DNA from: Chrysomallon squamiferum
Lineage: Eukaryota > Mollusca > Gastropoda > Neomphalida > Peltospiridae
DNA: 64,000 nucleotides
Direction: 5' to 3'
Assembly (NCBI GenBank): GCA_012295275.1
Contig: CM022676.1
Span: 17,801,891 to 17,865,890 of the forward strand
Made by a program: the position numbers and the translations under genes. Shown here piece after piece: positions 1-24,694 of this stretch. The notes under the pieces were generated by a model. It saw nothing but the letters and a program-made list of their open reading frames with translations, did no database searches and was not told the origin of the DNA. Position 1 is the stretch's first letter, and each line of letters opens with the position of its first letter.

Positions 1-104
1 AATAAAGATACAAATAAAAAACAACAACAAAACAACAACAAAAAAACAACTAGCAGACAAACAAGTACACAACAAACAAACAGAATAAAACAAAATGAAA
101 CAAA

Positions 105-457
105 AATATATGGTTTTGTTCCTCATGCTAAAATCACTGACTCCTCAGTACCGGCCCTGTTCCCCTCCTCTCTGATTATTGTGAATCAGTCCCTTGCTCC
201 AACTAACTCGAGCGTGCACAGCAAACAAAACGCGAAATATGATTTGCAACATCGCGATTTAAAACACGTGTCTGCAGACCTCCTGTGAGGTATCCAGTTT
301 AGTACCTACTCATGGTTTTGTTATCTCGGTTATTATGTTTTGTTGTTTGTACGTATTAATGAGAGAGCGGGTTAAAGAATAGACTTCATATCTGTAAGAA
401 GAAAATTTTAACATTGCGTCATACAGTAATGACAAAGAATGACAAACAATAAATAAA

Positions 458-545
<88 letters not shown>

Positions 546-716
546 CAACAACAACAACAACAACATAACAATTACAACACTAATAGTAATAATAATAACA
601 ACAAAACGAAAATACTAGAAAAGCTTGAGGCACCCCGCTAAAAATAAATCTTGTTTAAACTTGAACACTCAACTGGCTAGAATCGCGTGTATTTGTAACT
701 GTACGAATGAAAAACG

Positions 717-804
<88 letters not shown>

Positions 805-810
805 GCTATA
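105..810 (+). repeat. R1 interspersed repeat, copy a
   Basis: First copy of a family seen about seven times in this window. The head (about 110-420) carries the landmark CCTCAGTACCGGCCCTGTTC at about 150, the words CTCGAGCGTGCACAGC and ACACGTGTCTGCAGA, and a GCGTCATACAGTA motif. A long AAT tract (463-540) follows. The tail (about 630-720) has AAATAAATCTTGTTTAAACT and GTACGAATGAAAAACGATA, then another AAT tract. The middle of the unit is deleted compared with copies at 2.3 and 8.1 kb. There is no convincing reading frame, so I take it as a non-autonomous repeat of unknown class. Confidence 0.7.
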
Positions 811-836
811 TTATATATTAACACCTCACGTTCTTT

Positions 837-930
<94 letters not shown>
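718..930. repeat. AAT then CT microsatellites
   Basis: An AAT tract (718-804) is separated by about 35 bases from an uninterrupted CT tract of about 90 bases. The long open frames here (poly-Asn, poly-Ser/Leu) are artefacts of the tract. Confidence 0.95.
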
Positions 931-933
<3 letters not shown>

Positions 934-1259
934 GCATAAGTGGAGGAAAAAAGGAAACGCTGCACACCAAAGAATATATATATATATTTTTTTTACTATT
1001 TTTGGTTTCTAATGAAATGAATAAATAAGTAAGTAAATAAAAACATTTGTAACAGTTTTGGAAAAATACATTAATTAATAAGTAAAGAATATCGTATTGG
1101 CAGTAACAGTAATAACAGTAATCATACTATAGGCATGAAGTTCATTATTTATTTAATTAAATATTTAACCGGTCATAGTTTACAGTTTTGTCACAAAACG
1201 TTCGATAACTTTAACATTAAGTAAAATCATTCAGTGGGATCATAGTAGCAGAACTATTT

Positions 1260-1808
1260 TATTAGTATATATATAAAGGAATTGGAAAAAGCAAATAATA
1301 TGACAAAAATTCAAATTGTGTTAAAAAATCTGATTCAGTAAATGTTATTATTCTCAGTTGATATATAAAATGTATTTCCCAATCTAACTCTTAATTATTA
1401 AATATCAAGTATTGTTACAGATACAACTACTTTGTAATCTCTTTGTGTACCACATTTTAAGAAGAAAATATTAACAATTATGTCAGTAACAATAGTACAT
1501 TCAAAATTATACATAATTATAAATAATAAATACACATTTCTTAAAACAAAGGCACTACCTTTATACTTTGTTATATATAACTAACTGATTTTATAAATTC
1601 ACTGTCACAGTCTGTAACAATATTTTAATAAGACACAACAACTGGTTTGTACATGGACAGTGTAAAATAACACATTTTACCGGGATAAAAATAAAATATT
1701 GTTAAAACTTGAATAATGAACTGATGAGTATCATGTCTTTCAAACTGTACGAATGAAGAACAGTACATATAATAATAATAATAATACTAATACTACTACT
1801 ACTACTAC

Positions 1809-1853
<45 letters not shown>

Positions 1854-1990
1854 TAATAATATTTTCTTGTGAATAGTATGTAGCTATATATAAATATACA
1901 GAAAAATAAAATAAATATGTATGTACGTAAAACCTGCGCAATAAATCAAAGATTTACAGATAGTGAAAAGAAGACTACAAAAAATCAGTT
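1260..1990 (+). repeat. R1 repeat, copy b, 5' truncated
   Basis: This copy has the middle and tail of the R1 unit but no head. It has the AATCTGATTCAGTAAATGTT block, TTGTTACAGATACAACTACT, CAAAGGCACTACCTTTATAC, TGTACATGGACAGTGTAAAA and the tail ending in AAACCTGCGCAATAAATCAA. It is followed by CT and TA microsatellites and then directly by another R1 head (copy c). The pair is therefore head-to-tail. Confidence 0.65.
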
Positions 1991-2035
1991 GTTACTTCGA
2001 CGTGGTTAACTCATCACGTTTTTTTTGTTTCATCA

Positions 2036-2045
2036 CTCTCTCTCC

Positions 2046-2099
<54 letters not shown>

Positions 2100-2280
2100 G
2101 TTTGTTTATACATATATATAAATATACATACATATATAAAAATATATATATATATATATATACATACATACATACATATATATATGTGTGTGAATGTGTG
2201 TGCATATATATATATATATATATATACTCATTTTTTTCTCTCACACATCGAACATATCTTAAATATAAATAAATAAATAA
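2036..2280. repeat. CT, TA/CA and AAAT microsatellite cluster
   Basis: A CT tract (about 2036-2094) is followed by TA-rich and CATA-type repeats to about 2225 and then AAAT repeats. The cluster forms the junction between R1 copies b and c. Confidence 0.9.
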
Positions 2281-2309
2281 AAATAAATAAATAAATAAAC
2301 CAAATTGAA

Positions 2310-2739
2310 ACAGAGATCTATAGTTTATTTCGTCATGCTAAAAATACTGAAGTCTCAGTACCGGCCCTGTTCCCTCCTCTCTGATCATTGTGAATCAGTC
2401 CCTTGCTCCAACTAACTTGGATTTGCACAGTAAGCAAAGGACAAAACATAATCTCTTACATCAAGATTTAAAACACGAGTCTAAGATCTCTAGTAAGGTA
2501 TCATGTATTGCTCAAACTAATTCGAGCGTGCACAACAAAGAAATCCCGAAATATGATTTGTAAAACCGCGATTTAAAACACGTGTCTACAGATCTCCTGT
2601 GAGGTAGGCAGTTTAGTACCTAGTCATGTTTTTGAAATCATATTTTTCTTCTTTGTAAGTATTAGTGAGAAAGGAGGTCAAAGATCATCCATAATATCTG
2701 TGAACAGAAAAGTATATACAATGCGTCATAGAGTAAGAC

Positions 2740-2805
<66 letters not shown>

Positions 2806-3380
2806 TAATAATAGTAGTAGTAATAATAATAATATAAAGATCAAAACAGAACAACCAAGTAGAATACAAATTGAAAGTAAAAAAATGGTATAGCATAAAT
2901 TCAAACTGCGAAACTAATCTAATTCAGTAAATGCTGTTATTCTAAGTCCAGAAATTAAATTCATATTCCAACATAACACTTAATTATTATAAATCAACTA
3001 TTGTTAGAAATACAGCTATTTTCTAATTTGTTTGTCTACAACGTTTTGAGAAGAAAAGAATGAGTTCCCCTAATACATCGAAAATTATATGTAATTTAAA
3101 ACGTTGCGAATTAAATTATTTTTGTGGTTGTAGTAATTGTTGAAACAAAGGCGCTACGTTTACAGTTTGTTAAATATAACTAATTCATTTTATAAAGTGA
3201 CTGCCAAAGTCTTTAACAATATATCAATCAGATACGATATGTGGTTTGTATATGGACAGTGTAAAATAATACAATTCACCCCGCGAAAAATAAATCATGC
3301 TTAAACTTGAATACTGAACTGAAGAGTAGTGTGTCTTTTAAACTGTGCAAATGAAAAACGATACACAAATTATAATAATA
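2310..3380 (+). repeat. R1 repeat, copy c, near full length
   Basis: Head, AAT tract, middle and tail are all present. The head holds two related subunits of about 130 bp. The first runs from CCTTGCTCCAACTAACTTGG to the TCTAGTAAGGTATCATG region. The second begins CTCAAACTAATTCGAGCGTG and ends near CTCCTGTGAGGTAGGCAG. The same two-subunit head occurs in copies at 8.1 and 54.0 kb, but copies at 0.1, 7.4 and 27.7 kb have one subunit. The 3' end abuts sequence shared with the 58.4 kb locus. Confidence 0.7.
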
Positions 3381-3394
3381 ATCAAAATACCGTA

Positions 3395-4062
3395 TTAGAG
3401 CCCTTATTATTTTGTGGACATCTTTTGCTATTTATTGTTTACTTTATTTCATTCTGTTTTATTTTATTTGTATTTTTATTCATTTCTTCTTAGATCGGTG
3501 ATAGCGGTCATATACAGTTGAGTCGACTGACAGAAAATAGTTGCTTAAATAAATTGTCCATCAGGAAGTTCAAATTAGAAGGTATTTTCAATTGTTTTCT
3601 ATTTTAAACTATCGCTTTTTTTTTCTTGCTTATTATTTTGCTTCTTTCTTTTTTTCTTACATGTTTCTTTTTAGATCTGTCACTTTTCGAGAAGTAAATT
3701 GTTATAAATGACCATAAGTACATTGCGATATGAAAATCGTTTCTCCCACAGTCAAATATTTCTTATCTGACTGAGCACAGACCTTTGTTTATAACAAAAA
3801 TGATAATAATAATAATTCTTTCTTTGTTCGTCTTCATCATAGTAATCATTACCATAACCACACGGTATTTCTTTTTTATCCTTTATCTGTGTGATATAGT
3901 TCTTTCTTTCCTTATATTTTATTTATTTATTTATTTACTTATTTGTCTTGGTTTGATTATCCTTTTTTATGGAAAAAAATGTTTGTTTCGATTTTGGAAT
4001 ATGTCCGTGTATAGTTCATTTGTACACGGAAATATTTTTTTAATTATATTTAGAATGAGGTT

Positions 4063-4140
<78 letters not shown>

Positions 4141-4434
4141 GCTATTAACGAGTTATATTTTATTTTATTGATATTTATTTGATTTTTTATTACTAACTTT
4201 TTATTCATTTTTTATTATTACTATATAATTAATTAATTAAATTATTTTAATTCAATTTGACGTTTTATTTTTTTTTTCTGTATGAATTATGGCATTTCTA
4301 TGTGAGAACAGTCTCTTTTTCCCTTTCTCTCACTACACCATAATAATACTAATATTATGATTATGATTATTATTATTATTATTGTTATGATTATTACTGA
4401 TGCTGTTATTGTTATTATTATTATTATAATTATC

Positions 4435-4487
<53 letters not shown>

Positions 4488-4539
4488 GTTATTGTTATTA
4501 TTATGATTATTATTATTATCCATTGTTTGTAGTGAAATC
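3395..4539 (+). promoter_or_regulatory. 5' flank and probable non-coding exon of BTB gene 1
   Basis: This stretch aligns by eye with 58,434-59,576 upstream of BTB gene 3, starting at GAGCCCTTATTATTTTGTGG in both. A probable 5'-UTR exon begins after TTCTTCTTAG near 3494 (ATCGGTGATAGCGG) and ends at a GAAG|GTATTT donor near 3582. The stretch GCGATATGAAAATCGTTTCT (3725-3760) is conserved in gene 3. ATT/AAT microsatellites fill 4063-4140 and 4340-4520. An acceptor-like TTTGTAG lies 8 bases before the ATG, so the 5' UTR is probably spliced. Everything upstream of 3395 is replaced by repeat R1. Confidence 0.5.
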
Positions 4540-6024
4540 ATGGCCACCGGAACTTCAGTCTCAAGTTGGCAGACAGGAAAGAATCTGAGGCAATGCATTG
4601 AGCACGTTTTTCTTACAAGAACTGACACGGACGTCAGATTTCTTGTTGGGGAACAAAAAAAGGCTGTCGATGCTCACCGATTCATACTCATTATTCGAAG
4701 CGAAGTTTTTTATCAGATGATGACAGGAGAACTTCGCGAAGAAAGAAACATCATAGTACCGGATGTGGAGGAACATATTTTCTCAGAATTTTTAAAGTAT
4801 GTTAAAACACACACACACAGAAACACACGTACGAACACAGTGAGAAAGAGAGATATACATACGTTAATAACAGATACGTTAATAACGATACAGTTTTTGT
4901 TAGTAATGTAATTATTTTCTAATTAATTATTCCGACATAGATACCTCAAATTTTAAAGTCTTACTCTACTTCTTTTACACAGATATCTTTATACGGATGA
5001 CGTCGTCCTAACAGGCGACAACGTCACCGGTCTGCTGTATCTATCGAGGAAGTACTTCATCACAACACTTAAAGATAAATGCGTAAACTTTTTGGAGTCG
5101 TCGTTGTCGGTACAGAATGCGTGCGTCGTGCTGGAACAAGCTCACCTGTTTGATGAACATGATCTAAGGAAAAAAAGTCTGAATTATATTTTGAAAAATG
5201 GCGACGAAGTTTTGAAGTCGGATGAAGTCACCGATCTTTCTCACGAATGTCTGGTTGAGATCGTACGATCAGACGAACTGACAGCAGACGAGAAAAATGT
5301 GTTTGAAGGCGCTTTGAAGTGGGCTGACAACGCGTGCACGGTGCAAGGAAAACAGACGAATGGACAGAACAGGCGCGAGGCACTGGGCGAGGTCGTGAAG
5401 CACGTGCGTTATCCATTACTCGATCAGACGTATTTTGTAAAACACGTGACACACACTCACATACTCACTGAGACAGAAGAACTCAAAATTACAAAACATT
5501 TCCTTTGTCCAGATGAAGATGTTTCACCTTTTAACTCAAACATGAGAACTAAAACACAGATTAGAATAAACAGGTTTCGTATGTTACTTGGTTCCTTAAC
5601 ATGTTCTGGTAAAGAAGATGACGCCATTACTTTCTCTGTCAACAAAAATACTTTACTTCGCGGATTTCTCTTGTACGGTCAACGTGAACCACGAAACTAC
5701 GACGTCAGCGCCTTCGTCACTGATACAAGAGCAGACGAAATACTGGATGGGTCTACACTGACACAGAAATATGAACACGTCGTGTCTGACGAGTATGACG
5801 TCGTGTTCAGACGTCCAGTGAAGATTACTAAAGACACTGAATACAGCTTGTTTGTTAATGTTAAAGGAGGTTACACATGGTGTGGAGGTGAAGGTAAATC
5901 AGAAATTGTTGTAGACTCTTTTGTTTGTAGATTTTCTGAGTCACACAAATCTAAACACAGTGACAGACAACTTAGTACACATGTGAAAACAGGACAAATA
6001 CCTGCTTTGTTATTTTTAGTTTAA
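4540..6024 (+). CDS. BTB-BACK-PHR protein, gene 1 (BTBD3/BTBD6-like)
   Basis: There are two coding exons: 4540-4796 (257 nt, donor GTATGT) and 4983-6024 (acceptor ACACAG). Joined, they give 432 residues, with the codon for Lys split so that the protein reads FLKYLYTDDV across the junction. Residues about 1-120 form the BTB/POZ domain (DVRFLVGEQ, AHRFIL, LYTDDV). About 125-235 is BACK (NACVVLEQAHLFDE, VRYPLLDQTYF). About 270-430 is PHR, starting at ITFSVNKN and ending GQIPALLFLV. Family knowledge: such proteins are Cullin-3 adaptors that select substrates for ubiquitination. The ATG has a good context (ATCATGGCC). There are no stops or frameshifts. It is slightly shorter than vertebrate BTBD6. 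It is very close to gene 3 (59.6 kb), less so to gene 2 (36.7 kb). The substrate is unknown. Confidence 0.92.
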
Positions 6025-7330
6025 AAAATAACTTCGTTCAAACACTGTCATTTTTTGTCATCACTGGGTTCATATATTTTGTTTTTTTATTTATTTATTT
6101 ATTTATTTATTTATTTTATTTATTTATTTGTTTATTTTTTTATTTATTTATCTTTGTTTGTTTACGTTTTGTATTTCTGATTAGTTCAGACAGCAATGAT
6201 GACATCGTATACACTTGATTTGAAATTACGATTTCTAAAGGACGGATTTCTGTAAAACACGTGCATGATGTGTATAAACATGTCATTTATTATTTATAAT
6301 TATTACTATTTGTTTGTTTATGCATTTATGCATTTTTAAGTTGATTTATTTGTTTATTTATTTATTTATTTATTTATTTTATATGAAAGATAAGATGTAA
6401 ATAAATTATGTATGTATTTCCTGGTTGTTAGACATGAAAATGAGAACTGTTATTTAATTTATTTATCCATTTTCTTTTAAGACTAGCAACTCTTTTTTAT
6501 TTATTTATGGATGAGACATAAATAAACGAAAAACAGAAAAATAAATTTGTATTTTCATTATGAATTTTCACTTATTTCGTTTATTTTGGTATTTTATTTG
6601 TGTTTAAAATGTAATCTGGTGAAATTCAAAGATATACAAATAAATGTTTCAGGTATTATTATTTACATTTTGTTCTTTATTTATTTCTTTGTTTGTTTTC
6701 TTCGAACATTGAGTAATAGTATATGTTTATGTATGTGTATATGTGTTGGTATACACACAGAAATAATTCATACACACATACATAGACACACATACAGACA
6801 GACACACATACATAAGATCGCGTGTATAAGATCTAGTGTAGTATCAAATTTAATATGAAGTCACGTTTTCAATATCTCGGGTGCATCTTCTATTTGCTTT
6901 GTTTCAACATACCAGTTCTCTTGCTCTTCCTTCGTTATTTATTCATTTATTTATTTAGTTATACCTATATTTCTCTTTACTTATTATAAACATCAAATCA
7001 ATATATCACAATAACCAGTAGATATTTTATTTGTGTAGTGATGAGTAACATTTATTTTCGTTGTGTGAACGTATCAATCAGACGGGATATGTATATATAC
7101 ACACGCACACACACACACTTACACATATATGTGTATATATATATAGATATATTATCGAAGTTATTGTTACTATACCTGTTACATTAAAACTCGTGTGTGA
7201 GTGTATATGTCTATGCATGTGTATCTCTGTGTGTGAAAGGATTTGTATTGTAAACATTTTAGAAATGGGTCGTCCAAGATTTATTTTCAGCACTACAAAC
7301 ATCATATCTCTCTGCTTATAGGTTACGAAG
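6025..7330 (+). other. 3' flank of BTB gene 1, shared with other loci
   Basis: No gene is seen. ATTT-rich low-complexity sequence (about 6080-6160 and 6350-6380) leads into the block GACATGAAAATGAGAACTGT (about 6430). That block recurs at about 29,545, 38,785 and 61,495 and, in part, at 26,030. From about 6960, CATCAAATCAATATATCACA and the following 350 bases match 27,190-27,560. Both of these blocks lead into an R1 repeat, so a composite unit was copied. Confidence 0.6.
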
Positions 7331-7434
7331 TCTTAGAAAACTGTAATGAAATCGAACATATATTAAAACAAACAAGGAAATCAATAAATTAATAAATAAA
7401 ATAAATAAATAAACAAACAAAATAAAACAAAATG

Positions 7435-9180
<1,746 letters not shown>

Positions 9181-9182
9181 TT

Positions 9183-9258
9183 TTATAATCGTAACCACTC
9201 AACTAGTAAGGCACCAAATAATCCACCAAATAAAGATAAAATAAAGAGGAAGATACAG

Positions 9259-9314
<56 letters not shown>

Positions 9315-9640
9315 TATACATACACACACATACATACATATATACATACATACACACAAAATTATCTTTTTCAGAAACAGCAGACAATTTTTCAAGTACG
9401 TCACTTCATAAACAATGACGTCAATATGCACGTAAACAGGCTACCGCGCGCTCAAGATGAAATTATCTCAATTTTTTAATTCTTAATAAACAATGATGTC
9501 ACGCTTCTTGTAATCACTATGCGCAGCTAAATGAACAAGATTATTATTAGTGTGTTAGTACGTAAGTGAATTAACTCACTCAGAATTATGCTTAAATACA
9601 TGCGGTGCGCATTTTGTTTTGTTTTTTTGAATTCATCGTA
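9183..9640. repeat. CA microsatellite and a repeat shared with 39.4 kb
   Basis: A CA tract (9260-9307) precedes about 200 bases (9400-9600) that match 39,420-39,590. Shared words are AGGCTACCGCG, TCTTAATAAACAATGATGTC and AGATTATTATTAGTGTGTT. No coding sequence is seen. Confidence 0.6.
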
Positions 9641-10354
9641 ATGTCAGAGTGGCCTAAAATAAATCGGCAACGTATCAAACTTTTTAAAGCCTAGCTATTG
9701 TCACAGACATCAAATTAAACATCTACATGTGTAATTCGTTGTTCTGTTTCTAATGTAACAGGGTTTTTAACAAAATACTGTATAGAGACTATGCTCGTGT
9801 AATTATGCCACTTATGAAAATCTCAATTACTTTAATTTGTATACAAGTTTAGAAGAACTGTGTTTATTGTCAACTGTAATCTGAACAGTAAAACAAAGAA
9901 TTTGACTCAAATAACGGCAGTCCGCTGACTGACCGTAGAATTTTTATCACGAGATCATTTGACAAAATGGAGCCACAAAGTAACTATACGTTCAACTTCC
10001 AACTGATCTATTTCAAATAACAAATAAATAAATAAATAAATAAATAAGTAAATAAATAAATAATTTAATAATTAAATAGATAGATAAATAAATAAATAAA
10101 GAAGGCGACTTACATTTTGCCGTGGGTTAATAGTAAGGCGAACTTGATACAAAAACGCGATTTTTTTCGCTCATGTCCACCTCTGGCTTGATCCATGGCA
10201 GTGCAGTTTAAAATATGAAGAGAGGAAAGTAGTCTGACTTTTTAAAACCAAACTAGCATCACTGACATTTGTACGAAAGTAATTTTTCGTTAGAGGGAAA
10301 CGAGCGACAAATGAAAAAGAACAGTGGATTGATGATATACACAATGAACCATTA
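9641..10354. other. No gene seen
   Basis: AT-rich sequence with an AAAT tract at 10,018-10,100 and no sustained reading frame. The words CACTGACATTTGTACGAAAG at about 10,260 and ACTGACATTTGTACGAAAGC at about 10,590 belong to the local duplication described next. Confidence 0.5.
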
Positions 10355-10588
10355 AATCAGTGTTCAGTAACTGAAATCACCACAGACTGCTCAAGAGTCT
10401 ACCAAAATTTACAAATAGATTAGTAACAAACAAACTGTAGATCTGTTTTACTGGGATTTTTAAATACATTTACGACAAAGAATGAAAACACCATAGCATG
10501 CAAGAACTTTCTACATAGACTTCTCGTTCAGTCTTACCACGTCTAACCAGCATCTTGAATAGACAGTAGTACGGATACTAAATCTGCA
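10355..10588 (+). repeat. Local duplication, copy 1
   Basis: About 234 bases, nearly identical to 10,929-11,162. Shared words include CACAGACTGCTCAAGAGTCT, TAACAAACAAACTGTAGATC and ATAGACAGTAGTACGGATAC. No reading frame is conserved. Confidence 0.85.
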
Positions 10589-10718
10589 TTACTGACATTT
10601 GTACGAAAGCAATATTTACATTAGTTACACATATATACGCACAGAAACAAACACACACACACACACATATATATATACATACATACATAAACACAGGTCT
10701 AAATGTCTTTCTTAACCA

Positions 10719-10768
<50 letters not shown>

Positions 10769-10928
10769 AACAAACACACACAGATATACTCAGACATACA
10801 CACACACACAGAGATATATATACACAGACACATGCAAATACACATAGACAAACTCAAACATTGATGTAGATATGTTTAAGAAAGAGAGATGTATGTGTCC
10901 TAGAGAAAATGTCTATTTTGATGTGAGT
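10589..10928. repeat. TA and CA microsatellites between duplicate copies
   Basis: Contains a TA tract (10,722-10,763) and CA/GATA-type repeats. It separates the two copies of the local duplication. Confidence 0.8.
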
Positions 10929-11162
10929 AAATCAGTTTTGAGTAACTGAAAAGACCACAGACTGCTCAAGAGTCTATCAAAATTTACAAATAGATTAGTA
11001 ACAAACAAACTGTAGATCTGTTTTACTGGGATTTTTAAATACATTTACGAAAAAGAGTGAACACACCATGGTATGCAAGAACTTTCTAAATAGACTTCTA
11101 GTTAATCTTACCACGTCTAACCAACATCTTGAATAGACAGTAGTACGGATACTGAATCTGCC
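10929..11162 (+). repeat. Local duplication, copy 2
   Basis: Second copy of 10,355-10,588, differing by scattered substitutions. Confidence 0.85.
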
Positions 11163-12386
<1,224 letters not shown>

Positions 12387-12539
12387 GATGTATGTCACAT
12401 AGCTTCACCTGTTACTTTTTCTTGTGACATGTCTACAAGATATTATTGAGAAAAGTGTTTTTTAAATAATAATATGTTTCAGTCGCCTTCTGGTTTACAA
12501 AAAACCCAATAATGATATAATATCTGTGTTTGCAAAAGG

Positions 12540-12960
12540 TAGCAATAGTACTTGTAGTTGTCCTATAATAATAATAATAATAGTAGTAGTCATAGTATTA
12601 TAGTAGTAGCAGAAAATTTGGTATTACTTGCAGAAGTGTAGCAGATGTAGTTTTAATGGTAATAGTAATTGTAATTGTAATAGTAGTAATAATAGCAGTA
12701 TAATAGTTGTAGTGAAATTGTAATAGTACAAGTAAAACAATGGTAGTAATATTAGTAGTCGAAAAAATGTTAGTAATATCATTACTACTACTACAGAAGT
12801 AGTAGAAGTATTATTAATAGTTATGGTAGTAGTAGTAATATTGTGGTTTTTCTAATAAAATTAGTAGTTTAGTAGGTGTAATGTTAGTATCATTATTTCT
12901 AGTAGTTGTAGGATATTATGAGTAACATTATTGGCAACTGAAATAGCTTACAATATATTA

Positions 12961-13023
<63 letters not shown>
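12540..13023. repeat. Degenerate TAG/TAA repeats and ATT tract
   Basis: About 380 bases of imperfect GTAGTAGTA/ATAATA repeats, then an ATT tract from about 12,958 to 13,023. Confidence 0.8.
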
Positions 13024-13060
13024 GCTGGTGTTGTTGGTCATGACGGTGACGGTATCACAG

Positions 13061-13200
13061 CCTACAATCTAACTGGATTGTCTACTGTAACACTGGGAGA
13101 ACAGACTGACTTGGTTTGTTTGGTGACTGGCTCTGACGCGAGTAACAGTGAGTTGTACTTCATGCGTGAAGTTGATGGCAAAAACATATTGTCCTTATTG
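13061..13200 (+). pseudogene. Ig-like half-domain exon, truncated
   Basis: After GGTATCACAG the frame reads YNLTGLSTVTLGEQTDLVC, then LVTGSDASNSELYFMRE. This looks like the A-B-C strands of an Ig domain (a Cys in strand B, hydrophobic spacing). The acceptor would be phase 1, as in all exons of the Ig gene at 15.3 kb. The second half of the domain is absent: the frame runs into a CT/GT microsatellite (13,272-13,412) with no donor. I infer a remnant of another Ig gene. An exon of an unplaced gene is possible. Confidence 0.35.
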
Positions 13201-13271
13201 CATAGTTATTGTTTTACTTATTTAACTTCATATTTTTCTGTTGCATCTCTCTCCCTCGCTCTCTATCTATC

Positions 13272-13415
<144 letters not shown>

Positions 13416-13489
13416 TGTGTGAATCTCATATATAAGAATCTTATGTATAAGAAAAATAGCGGCCGGAAAAATGGGGACATTCCGAACTA

Positions 13490-13690
13490 AATACTTCCCA
13501 CAAAACCTGATCCAGAGTTTGATAAATCAGAGCTGACTAGCGCATATAAGCCTGAGTATGCTCATCTAAAACATCATGCGATGGCCAACAGACTTCTTCG
13601 TTTCTAGGCAACAACGTAGTCTAAACACGGAAAACTCGGCCAATATTTCATCTGTTCGAACAAACATGTTTCAAATTTGCCGCCGATATT
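13490..13690. promoter_or_regulatory. X-box plus CCAAT module, copy 1
   Basis: Positions 13,600-13,612 read GTTTCTAGGCAAC, whose reverse complement GTTGCCTAGAAAC fits the RFX-factor X-box pattern (GTNRCC-N(0-3)-RGYAAC). A CCAAT box follows at 13,640-13,644. The whole 200-bp block recurs at about 29,800-30,020, with AACACGGAAAAC and GGCCAAT kept. Inference: a duplicated promoter-type module. It lies upstream of the tail exon at 14.0 kb and 1.7 kb before the Ig receptor gene. Confidence 0.4.
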
Positions 13691-13998
13691 TCGGCCGCTT
13701 AGTTATATATGCATTTAGTTCACAACCGAAAATGGTGTTTCCTTGTCATAAATGGGTGTGTATATATATATAAATTTCTTACGGCTGTGAACACATTTTA
13801 ACTTTCTGAAAAACAATTGAAATAATTTGCGAGTACGTCTTTTTTACACAAATACGTAAATAAAATGTTAAATATTTTTATTTGTTTCGTTTTGTTCCAT
13901 CTCTGTGTCTGTCTTTCTGTTTGTCTGTGTATATCTCTAAATGTGTTTAGCTTTTGTCTATGTATAATCTCTTTGTCGGACTGTTTGTTTTTCTATAG

Positions 13999-14113
13999 AC
14001 ATTTTCAATCTGTAAATATACTGACACGCAGACCTGTAATGTCGACTGACAATGAACAGCCTTTCTTAGAAAACTATGAAAAGATAAAGTACGATTTAAT
14101 AAAGTCATTATAA
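13999..14113 (+). pseudogene. Orphan terminal exon with two YxxI motifs
   Basis: After a good acceptor (TTTTTCTATAG) the frame reads 37 residues to TAA at 14,111, ending ENYEKIKYDLIKSL. It carries YEKI and YDLI one residue apart, like the cytoplasmic tail of a signalling or endocytic receptor. An AATAAA lies near 14,200. The acceptor phase (2) differs from phase 1 of the neighbouring Ig gene, so the link to that family is a guess. No matching upstream exons are seen apart from the Ig fragment at 13,061. It may be the relic end of a lost receptor. Confidence 0.35.
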
Positions 14114-14289
14114 AATATTGATATTAATGCGTTGATCGTGTTCTATCGTGTTCTGAACTTCGAACTATTTTTATTTATTTTTTGTTAAAGCGTCATTCAA
14201 ATAAAACTTATACCTTTATCATATTAACACGAATGATCTATTCTCACCACAACTTTACAAATACAGTTCTAGGGAGTGTTCTTTATTAG

Positions 14290-24694
<10,405 letters not shown>

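Noticed and set aside
463-540. Regular AAT spacing considered as a CRISPR-like or satellite array.
   Set aside because: Simple trinucleotide repeat without spacers; the genome is eukaryotic.
669-1012. Long frames encoding poly-Asn, poly-Tyr, Ser-Leu or Arg-Glu repeats here and at many other CT, AG and AAT tracts.
   Set aside because: They are the automatic translation of microsatellites in frames without stops; no splice or domain support.
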